Positions 1 to 5,997 of a stretch of DNA of 20,690 nt are shown here, piece by piece (position 1 is the stretch's first letter; the number at the start of each line of letters is the position of its first letter). A model generated the notes under the pieces. The model ran no database searches, was not told the DNA's origin, and was given only the letters and a program-made list of their open reading frames with translations. The position numbers and the translations under genes were made by a program. This DNA comes from JAJTCH01 sp040386195 (GTDB taxonomy: Bacteria; Pseudomonadota; Alphaproteobacteria; Rickettsiales; UBA1997): assembly GCA_040386195.1 (NCBI GenBank), contig JAZKFV010000015.1, forward strand, positions 1-20,690, given 5' to 3'.

Positions 1-135
1 GCTCTGCAAATGTTCTTCTACCCAGAAGCCATAATTTGTAAGCTTTGAGATAGTTCTTTCTTTTGCCTCTTTGCTCAACCCATTGATAAAAACACGAGCT
101 GCATCTGAACTTATTTTTGCCTCTTTTGTTACCAT
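1..135 (-). CDS. Unknown protein, N-terminal 45 residues only (cut by window edge)
   Basis: An open minus-strand frame starts at an ATG at 135 and runs in frame off the left edge. It begins MVTKEAKISSDAARVFINGL and continues with charged, helix-prone sequence ending near WVEEHLQS. No family is recognised. The short basic/acidic helical start would suit an antitoxin or a recombinase N-terminus, but that is a guess. No clear Shine-Dalgarno precedes the ATG. It lies in the same direction as the XRE genes that follow to the right, about 180 bases away. The gap between them (136-311) contains a G-rich stretch and no gene. Confidence 0.5.
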   Translation of the reverse strand, partial: MVTKEAKISSDAARVFINGLSKEAKERTISKLTNYGFWVEEHLQS

Positions 136-311
136 TTTTTACTGCCGAGAATTGACTACATTTTATGCATTTTTTTTGACATACTTTTTAGCAAAAAATA
201 ACACGAATTTATATGCAAAACCAATGCATCTTATAAATTTATTTTAAGATTTTGTTGGGGAGATAGGTGGGGTAAGGATGGGGAAGGGATTTTATCACCC
301 CAGATTTTTAA

Positions 312-484
312 TTATGCCTCAAAAGTTGTCTTTAATATCTCCAATGTTTTCATGGTTAGATTGCCATTTCCTCTTTCGAAATTTCCGATTGTTTCTCTAG
401 CTAATTGGGTTTTTTTTGCAAATCCTCACGAGACCAATCCACTAATTCTCTGGCTGCACGGCATTGATGTGGTGTAATCATCAT
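312..484 (-). pseudogene. Frameshifted, truncated XRE-type HTH regulator (tandem copy of the intact gene at 493-744)
   Basis: Read from the ATG at 484, the frame gives MITPHQCRAARELVDWSRED LQKK, then hits a stop after a run of eight A residues. Adding one A restores a continuous frame through ETIGNFERGNGNLTMKTLE to a stop at 312. The reconstructed 57 residues align closely to the first 55 or so residues of the intact neighbour, including the helix-turn-helix core. The copy lacks the neighbour's C-terminal tail. It lies only eight bases downstream of the intact gene on the same strand, so a local tandem duplication followed by decay is the simplest account. A homopolymer sequencing error, or slippage restoring the frame, cannot be excluded. 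Confidence 0.75.
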
Positions 485-492
485 TTTCAAAT

Positions 493-744
493 TTATTTTT
501 TATTTTTCTTAATTACTTTCTTTAAAATCATCACCCCCAACCTATCTGAATCATCAACAAACTCAATTCCTGCATCTTCAAAAGCTTTTTGTAACTTTTC
601 CAATGTTTTCATTGTCAGATTGCCATTTCCTCTTTCAAAATTTCCGATTGTTTCTTTACCTAATTTTGATTTTTTCTGCACATCTTCTTGTGTCCAACTC
701 AGTAATTCTCTAGCTGCACGGCATTGATTCGGTGTAATTATCAT
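493..744 (-). CDS. XRE-family helix-turn-helix transcriptional regulator, 83 aa
   Basis: This is a small DNA-binding protein of the Cro/C1 (HTH_3) type. The helix-turn-helix lies at about residues 6-60: CRAARELLSWTQEDVQKKS, then the recognition region with KETIGNFERGNGN. A Lys-rich tail (ILKKVIKKNKK) ends the protein. Such proteins usually repress their own promoter or act as antitoxins. No toxin partner is adjacent, only the decayed duplicate downstream. The ATG at 744 lies about 24 bases from a perfect inverted repeat (768-786), a good candidate for an autoregulatory operator. The Shine-Dalgarno is weak, in an A-rich leader. The class is clear from sequence; the biological target is unknown. 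Confidence 0.85.
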   Translation of the reverse strand: MIITPNQCRAARELLSWTQEDVQKKSKLGKETIGNFERGNGNLTMKTLEKLQKAFEDAGIEFVDDSDRLGVMILKKVIKKNKK

Positions 745-767
745 TTTTTATTTATTTTTTGTTGACA

Positions 768-786
768 ATTACGATATATTCGTAAT
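768..786 (-). promoter_or_regulatory. Inverted-repeat operator candidate upstream of the XRE gene
   Basis: ATTACGA-TATAT-TCGTAAT is a perfect 7-bp inverted repeat with a 5-bp centre. Related CGTAA half-sites recur just to the right (about 811-815 and 831-835). It sits in the leader of the XRE gene (start 744). On the plus strand a TTGACA box (762-767) overlaps its edge. XRE proteins commonly bind such dyads to repress themselves. The repeat is seen directly; the binding is inferred. Confidence 0.5.
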
Positions 787-904
787 AAAATGCGAATTTA
801 ACGTAATTTACTAATTTCTAAACGTAAGAGACCTGATTATATTTTTTTGCAATAAAATTGCCATAGCTTTTGCCTTGGCTTTTTTACCTTAGCTCTATCC
901 AAAT

Positions 905-1022
905 CGTCATTGCGAGGAGCCCTTGGGCGACGCGGCAATCCAGAAATACAGGCTTAATTAGTTTATTTTTAACTAGAGAACAAAACTGGATTGCCGCGCC
1001 GCTAAAGCGGCTCGCAATGACG
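905..1022. repeat. Dispersed nested palindromic element, copy 1
   Basis: The element starts CGTCATTGCGAGGAGC and ends GGCTCGCAATGACG. Three stems nest: the outer CGTCATTGCGAG arms, a middle GGCAATCCAG/CTGGATTGCC pair, and an inner TAGTT/AACTA pair. Side hairpins AGCCC-TT-GGGC and GCCGCT-AA-AGCGGC add to the fold. The closest copy is at 2732-2851, and a right-half copy is at 6886-6937. From memory, palindromes with this core are frequent in intergenic regions of Rickettsiales and related genomes. It contains no credible gene; the open frame across it is a by-product. Confidence 0.85.
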
Positions 1023-1045
1023 GCGTATTTTAATGTGGTTACCTA

Positions 1046-1083
1046 TTTATTACCTTTAGCCATCTTTATTACCTTTAGCCATC
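1046..1083 (+). repeat. Perfect 19-bp tandem repeat, two units
   Basis: TTTATTACCTTTAGCCATC occurs twice back to back (1046-1064 and 1065-1083), just before the 69-aa gene. The homologous spacer in the second copy of the unit (about 2876-2897) has only one related version, so this is a local slippage duplication. Confidence 0.85.
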
Positions 1084-1111
1084 ACTTTATTAACCCCAAT
1101 TCACCATCACT

Positions 1112-1321
1112 ATGAAACCAGAACAACAAAATATTGATAATAAAATATGGTACAACCTCTTCCTCCGCTCCGCCAATTCTTTTGCCTTTGATTTATTGGA
1201 TCAGGCGAAAGATTTGGATAAATTTTCTACTGAGCAAATATATAATTTAGTGGCGGTTTGTGATAATATTGCGGTTAAGGCGAAGGTGTTTAAGGATGAG
1301 TTGGTTAGGAGGGTTGGATGA
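1112..1321 (+). CDS. Small hypothetical protein, 69 aa, attached to a palindromic repeat
   Basis: The protein begins MKPEQQNIDNKIWYNLF and reads as mostly helical, with segments FDLLDQAKDLDKF, EQIYNLVAVCDNIAVKAKVF and a basic end ELVRRVG. No family is recognised. It starts 90 bases after palindrome copy 1. A second copy with the same palindrome and spacer lies at 2923-3133 but carries a stop and a frameshift. Conservation of most codons between the copies supports real coding at some time. It precedes the DUF4143 ATPase gene by about 107 bases on the same strand. No membrane segment or signal peptide is visible. No function is proposed. Confidence 0.6.
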   Translation: MKPEQQNIDNKIWYNLFLRSANSFAFDLLDQAKDLDKFSTEQIYNLVAVCDNIAVKAKVFKDELVRRVG

Positions 1322-1345
1322 AATATTGCTAAAATAATTTTTAAA

Positions 1346-1374
1346 TTGACTTGATATTCATCTCCGTTTATGTT
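1346..1374 (+). promoter_or_regulatory. Sigma-70-like promoter candidate for the DUF4143 ATPase gene
   Basis: TTGACT (1346-1351), a 17-bp spacer and TATGTT (1369-1374) lie 55 bases before the ATG at 1429. The spacing is ideal and both boxes are close to consensus. This is based on sequence match only. Confidence 0.45.
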
Positions 1375-1428
1375 GGAATTTGATTCCATAATGAACGCCA
1401 AAGATAATAACCAAGAAAAATTTATTTT

Positions 1429-2664
1429 ATGTATCAAAGAACACTTTCCAAAACAATAAAAGAGATTGACAAAAGCTTTCCTGTCCTTCTTTTAACAGGC
1501 CCAAGGCAGGTTGGGAAAACAACTTTGCTGGAGATTTGTGCTACCAAAAAAAGACAATATGTTACTCTTGATGATCTTGATGTTAGGCAAATGGCCCAAA
1601 ATGATCCGGGGCTTTTTATTCAAACTTATAAACCGCCATTAATTATTGATGAAGTTCAATATGCGCCGCAGCTTTTTAGCTATATTAAAATTGCGGTTGA
1701 TCGCCAAAAAAATAGCAAGGCAAAGAATGGGATGTTTTGGCTCACTGGTTCGCAGAAATTTCATTTGATGAAAGGCATTACCGAAAGTCTGGCTGGAAGA
1801 GTTGCGATAGTTGATTTGCTTGGATTATCCGCAGCGGAAATTGAAGGCAGAGAAAAAACTAAACCGTTTATTCCTGACGCTAAATGGATTAATGCGGCGC
1901 GTAAAAATGTAAAAAAAACCAAACAGCTCGATGCAATTTATAAGCAGATTTGGCAAGGCTCTTTTCCAAAAGTTAATGTTGATAAAAAAGAATCAACCAG
2001 GCAAATATTTTATAGCTCTTATGTGCAAACTTATTTGCAGCGCGATGTCAAAGACATTTTAAAAATCTCTGATGAAACTGCCTTTTATAATTTTTTAAGC
2101 GCAGTTGCAGCGCGCACTGGCTGTTTGCTTAACTATAATGATTTAGCCCGAGATGTTGGGATTGATAACAAAACTGCTAAATCGTGGTTATCAGTTCTTG
2201 AAACATCTGGCTTGGTTTATGTTCTAAATAGCTATCACAACAACTTCACCAAAAGATTGGTAAAAACTCCCAAAATTTATTTTCTCGACACCGGCCTTTG
2301 CGCTTATTTAACCAAATGGCCCGACGCCAAATCTTTGCAAAACGGCGCAATGTCGGGAGCGATTTTAGAAACTTATATTTTTGCCGAAATTCTGAAAAGC
2401 TATTGGCACAACGGCGTTGAACCAAACTTTTATTACTACCGCGACACCGATCAAAAAGAAATCGATTTGGTAATAGAAACCGCCGACACGCTGTACCCAA
2501 TAGAATTCAAAAAAACCGCCACACCTTCGCTTAATGCTTCCAAAAGTTTTTCGGCGCTGGGGAAGTTTGGCAAAAAGATTGGGCATGGTGCGGTGATTTG
2601 TTTTGTTGAGAAGGATGTTGCGCTGTCGAGAGATGTGACGGCGATTCCGGTTGGGTATGTTTAG
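1429..2664 (+). CDS. AAA-type ATPase of the AAA_14/DUF4143 family, 411 aa
   Basis: The N-terminal ATPase domain (about 1-140) has a Walker A motif, GPRQVGKTT (24-32), a Walker B motif, LIIDEVQ (71-77), and a sensor-like segment, WLTGSQKF, near residue 109. The C-terminal half (about 180-390) is the DUF4143 region. It ends in a nuclease-like patch: EIDLVIETADTLYPIEFKK resembles the D-(E/x)-K layout of restriction-fold domains often seen in this family. Members are common in accessory regions of bacteria and archaea and lack a firmly assigned role. Length is normal and the frame is intact. The gene sits between two direct copies of a palindrome-plus-minigene unit, which suggests it was inserted or trapped there. 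The family call is confident; the function is unknown. Confidence 0.9.
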   Translation: MYQRTLSKTIKEIDKSFPVLLLTGPRQVGKTTLLEICATKKRQYVTLDDLDVRQMAQNDPGLFIQTYKPPLIIDEVQYAPQLFSYIKIAVDRQKNSKAKNGMFWLTGSQKFHLMKGITESLAGRVAIVDLLGLSAAEIEGREKTKPFIPDAKWINAARKNVKKTKQLDAIYKQIWQGSFPKVNVDKKESTRQIFYSSYVQTYLQRDVKDILKISDETAFYNFLSAVAARTGCLLNYNDLARDVGIDNKTAKSWLSVLETSGLVYVLNSYHNNFTKRLVKTPKIYFLDTGLCAYLTKWPDAKSLQNGAMSGAILETYIFAEILKSYWHNGVEPNFYYYRDTDQKEIDLVIETADTLYPIEFKKTATPSLNASKSFSALGKFGKKIGHGAVICFVEKDVALSRDVTAIPVGYV

Positions 2665-2689
2665 GGTTTGCTCTAACTGTGGTTGATGG

Positions 2690-2708
2690 AACGAACCCCT
2701 TTCGTTTT
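2690..2708 (+). terminator. Weak terminator candidate after the ATPase gene
   Basis: AACGAA-CCCCT-TTCGTT forms a 6-bp stem with a 5-base loop and is followed by only two further T residues. It lies 26 bases after the ATPase stop codon. The stem is AT-rich and the U tract is short, so termination would be inefficient. Confidence 0.3.
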
Positions 2709-2731
2709 GGTAACTGCACTAAAAACAAACT

Positions 2732-2851
2732 CGTCATTGCGAGGAGCCCTTTAGGGCGACGCGGCAATCCAGAAAAAAGTAATCTCACTTAGTTTTTATA
2801 ACTAGAGCACAAAACTGGATTGCCACGCCGCTGAAGCGGCTCGCAATGACG
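2732..2851. repeat. Dispersed nested palindromic element, copy 2
   Basis: It has the same ends and nested arms as the element at 905-1022, with scattered substitutions (for example GCCGCTGAAGCGGC in the right side hairpin and CCACGCC in the middle arm). The left flank is unrelated to that of copy 1. The right flank is shared for about 280 further bases, so the palindrome marks the left boundary of a duplicated segment. Confidence 0.85.
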
Positions 2852-2922
2852 GCGTATTTTAATGCAGTTATCATATTTATTACCTTTAGTTACCACTTTA
2901 TCAACCACAAACCATCACCACT

Positions 2923-3133
2923 ATGAAGCCAGATCAACAAACCATCGACAACAAAATATGGTACAGTTTCTTCCCCCGCTCCACCAATTCCTTCGCCTTT
3001 GGTTTGTTGGATCAGGCGAAAGATTTGGATAAATTTTCTACTGAATAAATTTATAATATGGTGGCGGTTTGTGATAATATTGTGGTGAAGGCGAAGGTGT
3101 TTTAAGGAGGAGTTGGTTAGGAGGGTGGGATGA
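2923..3133 (+). pseudogene. Decayed second copy of the 69-aa gene
   Basis: The frame starts MKPDQQTIDNKIWYSFF and follows the intact copy at 1112-1321 residue by residue. A CAA-to-TAA change makes a stop after FSTE, and one extra T after the KVF codons shifts the frame near the end. Without these two lesions it would encode a full-length homologue ending at the same stop position. Some differences from the intact copy are synonymous or conservative, consistent with an old duplicate that was coding for a while. Homology to the first copy stops at or just after the stop codon. Confidence 0.8.
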
Positions 3134-3198
3134 GGTGGATGGGTTTTGTGGTTAAAAAAATGACTCAACCCAACCTTGTTTTTAGTAACAGTTTTTAT

Positions 3199-3246
3199 TT
3201 GTTAAAATTATTATTGTTATTTTATAATCGTGTGTATACTACACAC
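3199..3246 (+). promoter_or_regulatory. hicAB promoter with palindromic operator
   Basis: TTGTTA (3199-3204), an 18-bp spacer and a consensus TATAAT (3223-3228) lie before hicA. A perfect palindrome, GTGTGTA-TAC-TACACAC (3230-3246), starts two bases after the -10 box, so a bound repressor would block transcription start. The HicB encoded downstream carries a ribbon-helix-helix DNA-binding domain, and HicB autorepression at palindromes is established for the family. The match of this HicB to this palindrome is inferred. Confidence 0.7.
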
Positions 3247-3270
3247 TATATCAATTAATTCATTTACCAC

Positions 3271-3471
3271 ATGAATAGCAAAGAAATCATCAAAATTCTA
3301 AAAGAAGACGGTTGGCAGTTGGTTGCAACCAAAGGTAGTCATCAACAATATAAACATCCGCTTAAGAAAGGTAGAGTTACAGTTCCACATCCAAGCAGAG
3401 ATTTTCCCAAAGGAACATTGCTTAGTATTTTTAAGCAGGCAGACATAGATAAGAAAAAATATAATAAATAA
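3271..3471 (+). CDS. hicA: HicA mRNA-interferase toxin, 66 aa
   Basis: HicA toxins are small double-stranded-RNA-binding-fold ribonucleases that cleave mRNA. The protein begins MNSKEIIKILKEDGWQLV, then carries the hallmark KGSHQQYKHP with the catalytic His at residue 24. VTVPHPSRDFPKGTLLSIFK follows, giving the conserved VPHP and the helix with I-x-K-Q-A. Length is typical for the family. It lies 18 bases upstream of hicB in the usual toxin-first order, under a promoter with a palindromic operator. The frame is intact and the catalytic residue is present, so the toxin is probably active. Confidence 0.93.
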   Translation: MNSKEIIKILKEDGWQLVATKGSHQQYKHPLKKGRVTVPHPSRDFPKGTLLSIFKQADIDKKKYNK

Positions 3472-3489
3472 AAAACCACAGGAGCGAAA

Positions 3490-3888
3490 ATGTTAAAAGA
3501 AAAAAGAAACTACATAGCCGTAATCAAAAAAAATAAATCGTCCGATTACGCGGTGATTTTTCCAGATTTTCCAACTTGCATCACAGCAGGCAAAACTTTG
3601 CATGAAGCGCAGAATATGGCTGAAGAAGCTTTGCAATTCCACATCGATGGTTTTATTGAAGATAAAGAAGAAATTCCAGATCCTTTAAGTTTGGATGCTG
3701 TAAAAGCAAAATATAAAAAATCCGAAATTTTCTTAATTGTGCAAGTGAGAACTCCATCAAAAGTTACTAGAATTAACATTACTATTGATGAGAAATTTTT
3801 AAGAAAACTGGATAAATATTTAGAGAATCATAATGAGAATAGAAGCTCGTTTTTTGTGAGCGCGGCGAGAGAAGTTATGGGCCACTGA
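3490..3888 (+). CDS. hicB: HicB antitoxin with ribbon-helix-helix domain, 132 aa
   Basis: This is the antitoxin partner of HicA, neutralising it by direct binding. The N-terminal HicB domain (about 8-75) is a partial RNase-H-like fold with DYAVIFPDFPTCITAGKTL and EEALQFHIDGFIEDKEEIP. The C-terminal domain (about 93-130) is ribbon-helix-helix: a strand with RINITID, then helices around FLRKLDKYL and RSSFFVSAAREVM. This points to an autorepressor acting at the palindrome at 3230-3246. A clear Shine-Dalgarno GGAG sits six bases before the ATG, much stronger than most leaders in this window, which suits the higher synthesis of an antitoxin. Both genes of the pair are intact. Confidence 0.93.
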   Translation: MLKEKRNYIAVIKKNKSSDYAVIFPDFPTCITAGKTLHEAQNMAEEALQFHIDGFIEDKEEIPDPLSLDAVKAKYKKSEIFLIVQVRTPSKVTRINITIDEKFLRKLDKYLENHNENRSSFFVSAAREVMGH

Positions 3889-3965
3889 ATAATTTTTTGG
3901 AGGGAAAGGGATTGGGTTGGTTTTGGAAATGGGGGGATGGGTTAGGAAATGAGCCGATACCTATT

Positions 3966-4358
3966 CTATTCTAATTCTTGGATTTTTTCAAAAAATATTT
4001 TGGAATTCATAGCATTACGCCCTACTCTTTTACACTCATTAATAATCCCCTTATCATCCGAAACAACAAATACAATTTCTCCATGTTCACACAATGTATC
4101 AGCAATTTTTAATAGATACTTATCATAATAGGAAAGGGCTTTTGCTCCATAACTCCTGACATTATTTTTATATAAAAAAGATTTAATAAATTCTCTTTTA
4201 TTTTGTGGAGTATGTAGGTGCAAGAATTCATCTTTAAACTGATTTTCAAAATATATAAGCGATTGAGAATTTCTTTCTAAAGCCAACAATAAATCGGCAT
4301 TATTTTTGTTGTCATAAATTGCATCAAATACATTCATGTCTAATAAAAAGGTATCCAT
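3966..4358 (-). CDS. PIN-like domain protein without an adjacent antitoxin, 130 aa
   Basis: The start MDTFLLDMNVFDAI matches the first strand of PIN ribonuclease domains, with the first acidic residue at D7. The other likely acidic positions are E44, D79 or D87, and D101/D102 in VVSDDKGIINEC, which resembles the PIN fourth motif. PIN proteins cleave RNA and are often VapC-type toxins. No antitoxin gene lies next to it; the upstream neighbour is the RAYT gene on the same strand, with a REP palindrome between them. A TTG start eight codons upstream (4382) is possible but has no ribosome site. The ATG at 4358 puts the PIN motif at the N-terminus as usual. The domain call is by motif only. Confidence 0.6.
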   Translation of the reverse strand: MDTFLLDMNVFDAIYDNKNNADLLLALERNSQSLIYFENQFKDEFLHLHTPQNKREFIKSFLYKNNVRSYGAKALSYYDKYLLKIADTLCEHGEIVFVVSDDKGIINECKRVGRNAMNSKIFFEKIQELE

Positions 4359-4398
4359 AATAAATAAAATAAATTTTGCCAAATAACACTCTGAAGCG

Positions 4399-4421
4399 GG
4401 TCGGCATTTGCAATGCCGACC
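4399..4421 (-). repeat. REP palindrome, RAYT-downstream copy
   Basis: GGTCGGCATT-TGC-AATGCCGACC is a perfect 10-bp hairpin with a 3-base loop, 20 bases past the 3' end of the RAYT gene. Read on the minus strand, its flanks (ATGAACGTAA before, CGCTTC after) match those of the copy at 4993-5015. The two are therefore inverted relative to each other around the transposase gene. Confidence 0.85.
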
Positions 4422-4441
4422 TTACGTTCATATCACAATCA

Positions 4442-4939
4442 CTACCATTCACTCACCTTAATTGGCGAATTAGGATTTGCTGAAGACCACTTCCAATATT
4501 CAGGCCTTTCCACATAACCTTTCACCACTGGATTATTGTGAATATAATTCAATTTTTGTAATCCAAATTTTTCAGTTTCTAAAATTTTCGGCTGATTGTC
4601 TTCCTTCCAAAAACTATATCCACCAGCTTCATTTTTAAATAACTCCAAAACATTAGGTTCGTGCTGCCTGATATTTTTAATCAATTCCTTTGTGGTATAT
4701 TTTTTAAAATCCCGCAAGAAGCCAATCATATCTGGTGATCTGACGATTAAATGCAAATGGTTGAGCATAAAAACATAGCTGTAGACTTCTAAATTTTTGT
4801 GAGTTTGAAAATGGATGATTGAATCAGCTAATATTTGCCAGCGATTGTGGCGGTCGAATATGTAATACCAATTTTTGATGGTTGGGGTAATGAAATAGCA
4901 ACATTGATTGTTGGGTTTGTGGATTCGGGCGATGGGCAT
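4442..4939 (-). CDS. REP-associated tyrosine transposase (RAYT, Y1 transposase superfamily), 165 aa
   Basis: RAYTs are IS200/IS605-related HUH nucleases that bind and cleave single-stranded REP hairpins. The metal-binding HUH motif is HLH at residues 61-63 within MLNHLHLIV. The likely catalytic tyrosine is Y132 in NYIHNNPVVKGYV, the position corresponding to the YIxxNPV tyrosine of E. coli TnpA-REP as I recall it. The C-terminal YWKWSSA is also typical. Length (165 aa) equals the usual size. The frame is intact with all key residues. The gene is single and flanked on both sides by REP palindromes in inverted orientation, with related palindromes nearby, so it is probably a resident RAYT. No Shine-Dalgarno is evident at the ATG. 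Confidence 0.9.
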   Translation of the reverse strand: MPIARIHKPNNQCCYFITPTIKNWYYIFDRHNRWQILADSIIHFQTHKNLEVYSYVFMLNHLHLIVRSPDMIGFLRDFKKYTTKELIKNIRQHEPNVLELFKNEAGGYSFWKEDNQPKILETEKFGLQKLNYIHNNPVVKGYVERPEYWKWSSANPNSPIKVSEW

Positions 4940-4992
4940 TGGTGATTGTGGTTTGGGTTGTTATTGTGGTTGGTGGTTTTACATGAATGAAA

Positions 4993-5015
4993 GGTCGGGG
5001 TTGCAAACCCCGACC
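4993..5015 (+). repeat. REP palindrome, RAYT-upstream copy
   Basis: GGTCGGGGTT-GCA-AACCCCGACC is a perfect 10-bp hairpin with a 3-base loop, flanked by ATGAATGAAA on the left and CGCAAC on the right. It lies 53 bases upstream of the RAYT start and is inverted relative to the copy at 4399-4421. Its stem bases differ from that copy at paired positions (CA/TG versus GG/CC), showing compensatory change. Confidence 0.85.
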
Positions 5016-5074
5016 CGCAACTAAAACTGGGTTTATAATACTTAACTTACTTGCCGTGGTTACAGCAATATTAC

Positions 5075-5809
5075 TTAGGAACTAACTTCTTGGCGTCTTG
5101 AAATACGACGTTGCTTTGCCTGTTCTATTTTTTCTTTCTCTGTATAAATTCTTTCCAACAAAGCTTCCGTAAAATCAAGTAAATTAAGTGAATCTGCTTC
5201 CATTAATGTACCATCATGCGCGCCGTCGTTTCCATCTTCACGAACGCATTCCGCTAATTCCTGCAAATCTTTTGGCAAATAATTATTTTTAAATAACCAA
5301 TTCAAACGCGCACCGAGCTTTGATCTAATATGTCCCGTTAAACCATCAACTTCTTCTTTTGGTAATAAAGATTTTGAAACTAAATCTAGGCATTGACGAA
5401 ACATTGATCCGGCAGCATTCCAGCATTTGATTGAGGTACATGCGGTGCCTTCTTCAAAAATAGTTTTTACATCTTCAGGTACAAACTCTGGGGCTGGTCT
5501 TGCATTATTATCCCGCAAATTAATATACCCTTCAATTCCAAAAGCTCTATTGAGTGAGCCTTTAAATTTCATAATATCTTTTGGATCATTAAAAGTATAA
5601 ATATTAACTCCACTATCACTATTTTTTTGACTAACTCTAAATATTGTGGCTTTGTGGCAATTCCTGCAAATACAGAATAATTCATACCACTGCTGCCAAC
5701 CATATTGAGTGTAAATATGGTTATGAGACAAAACATCAAACGTCATCTTTTCAGCATTACATCTTGGGCAATTAAAAACAAGAACGGGATTATTGGAATT
5801 GTTGTCCAT
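5075..5809 (-). CDS. Zinc-ribbon plus DUF4145 protein, 244 aa
   Basis: The N-terminus has a CPRC pair (C14, C17) and a second Cys group, CICRNC (C46-C51), which together resemble a zinc ribbon. The C-terminal part (about 115-222) is the DUF4145 domain. It contains NAAGSMFRQCLDLV and the family hallmark VREDGNDGAHDGTL, with the GN..AH signature at 193-198. DUF4145 occurs alone or fused to restriction and helicase proteins, and its biochemical role is not settled. The tail is basic and charged (EKEKIEQAKQRRISRRQ). It stands alone here between the RAYT/REP locus and vapBC, in the same direction as both. It may have a defence-related role by association only. The domain call is confident. Confidence 0.82.
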   Translation of the reverse strand: MDNNSNNPVLVFNCPRCNAEKMTFDVLSHNHIYTQYGWQQWYELFCICRNCHKATIFRVSQKNSDSGVNIYTFNDPKDIMKFKGSLNRAFGIEGYINLRDNNARPAPEFVPEDVKTIFEEGTACTSIKCWNAAGSMFRQCLDLVSKSLLPKEEVDGLTGHIRSKLGARLNWLFKNNYLPKDLQELAECVREDGNDGAHDGTLMEADSLNLLDFTEALLERIYTEKEKIEQAKQRRISRRQEVSS

Positions 5810-5939
5810 ACTTTTTGTTATTTATTGATTGAAAGCAAAACTTTAATTTTACTTGATGGTTTTGAATTTCCAGCGCTCGGCGATATAAGTTCGGATATAT
5901 TTATTTCAAGAACAATTGTTAAAAAATAAATTCTGAAAA

Positions 5940-5980
5940 TCTGAAGCTGGACGTAGTTTACAACTACGATTTACTTCAGA
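5940..5980 (+). repeat. Diverged REP-like double palindrome
   Basis: Outer arms TCTGAAG (5940-5946) and CTTCAGA (5974-5980) enclose an inner perfect hairpin, CGTAGTT-TAC-AACTACG (5952-5968). The arrangement GAAGC, stem, 3-base loop, stem, then TTCA parallels the REP copy at 4399-4421 with a largely substituted stem. It lies 17 bases downstream of vapC and could also act as a transcription end for it. Confidence 0.6.
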
Positions 5981-5997
5981 GGTGGTTAGGATAAGAT

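Noticed and set aside
870..1115. 81-residue frame across the first palindromic element
   Set aside because: It mostly translates the repeat itself (IARSPWATRQS type text), recurs wherever the repeat occurs, and has no gene-like start.
2531..2788. 85-residue minus-strand frame near the second palindrome
   Set aside because: It combines ATPase antisense with repeat translation; the real gene is on the plus strand.
4399..5015. Short palindromic repeats as a CRISPR array
   Set aside because: Copies are far apart, inverted and irregularly spaced, with no spacers and no cas genes; REP elements explain them.
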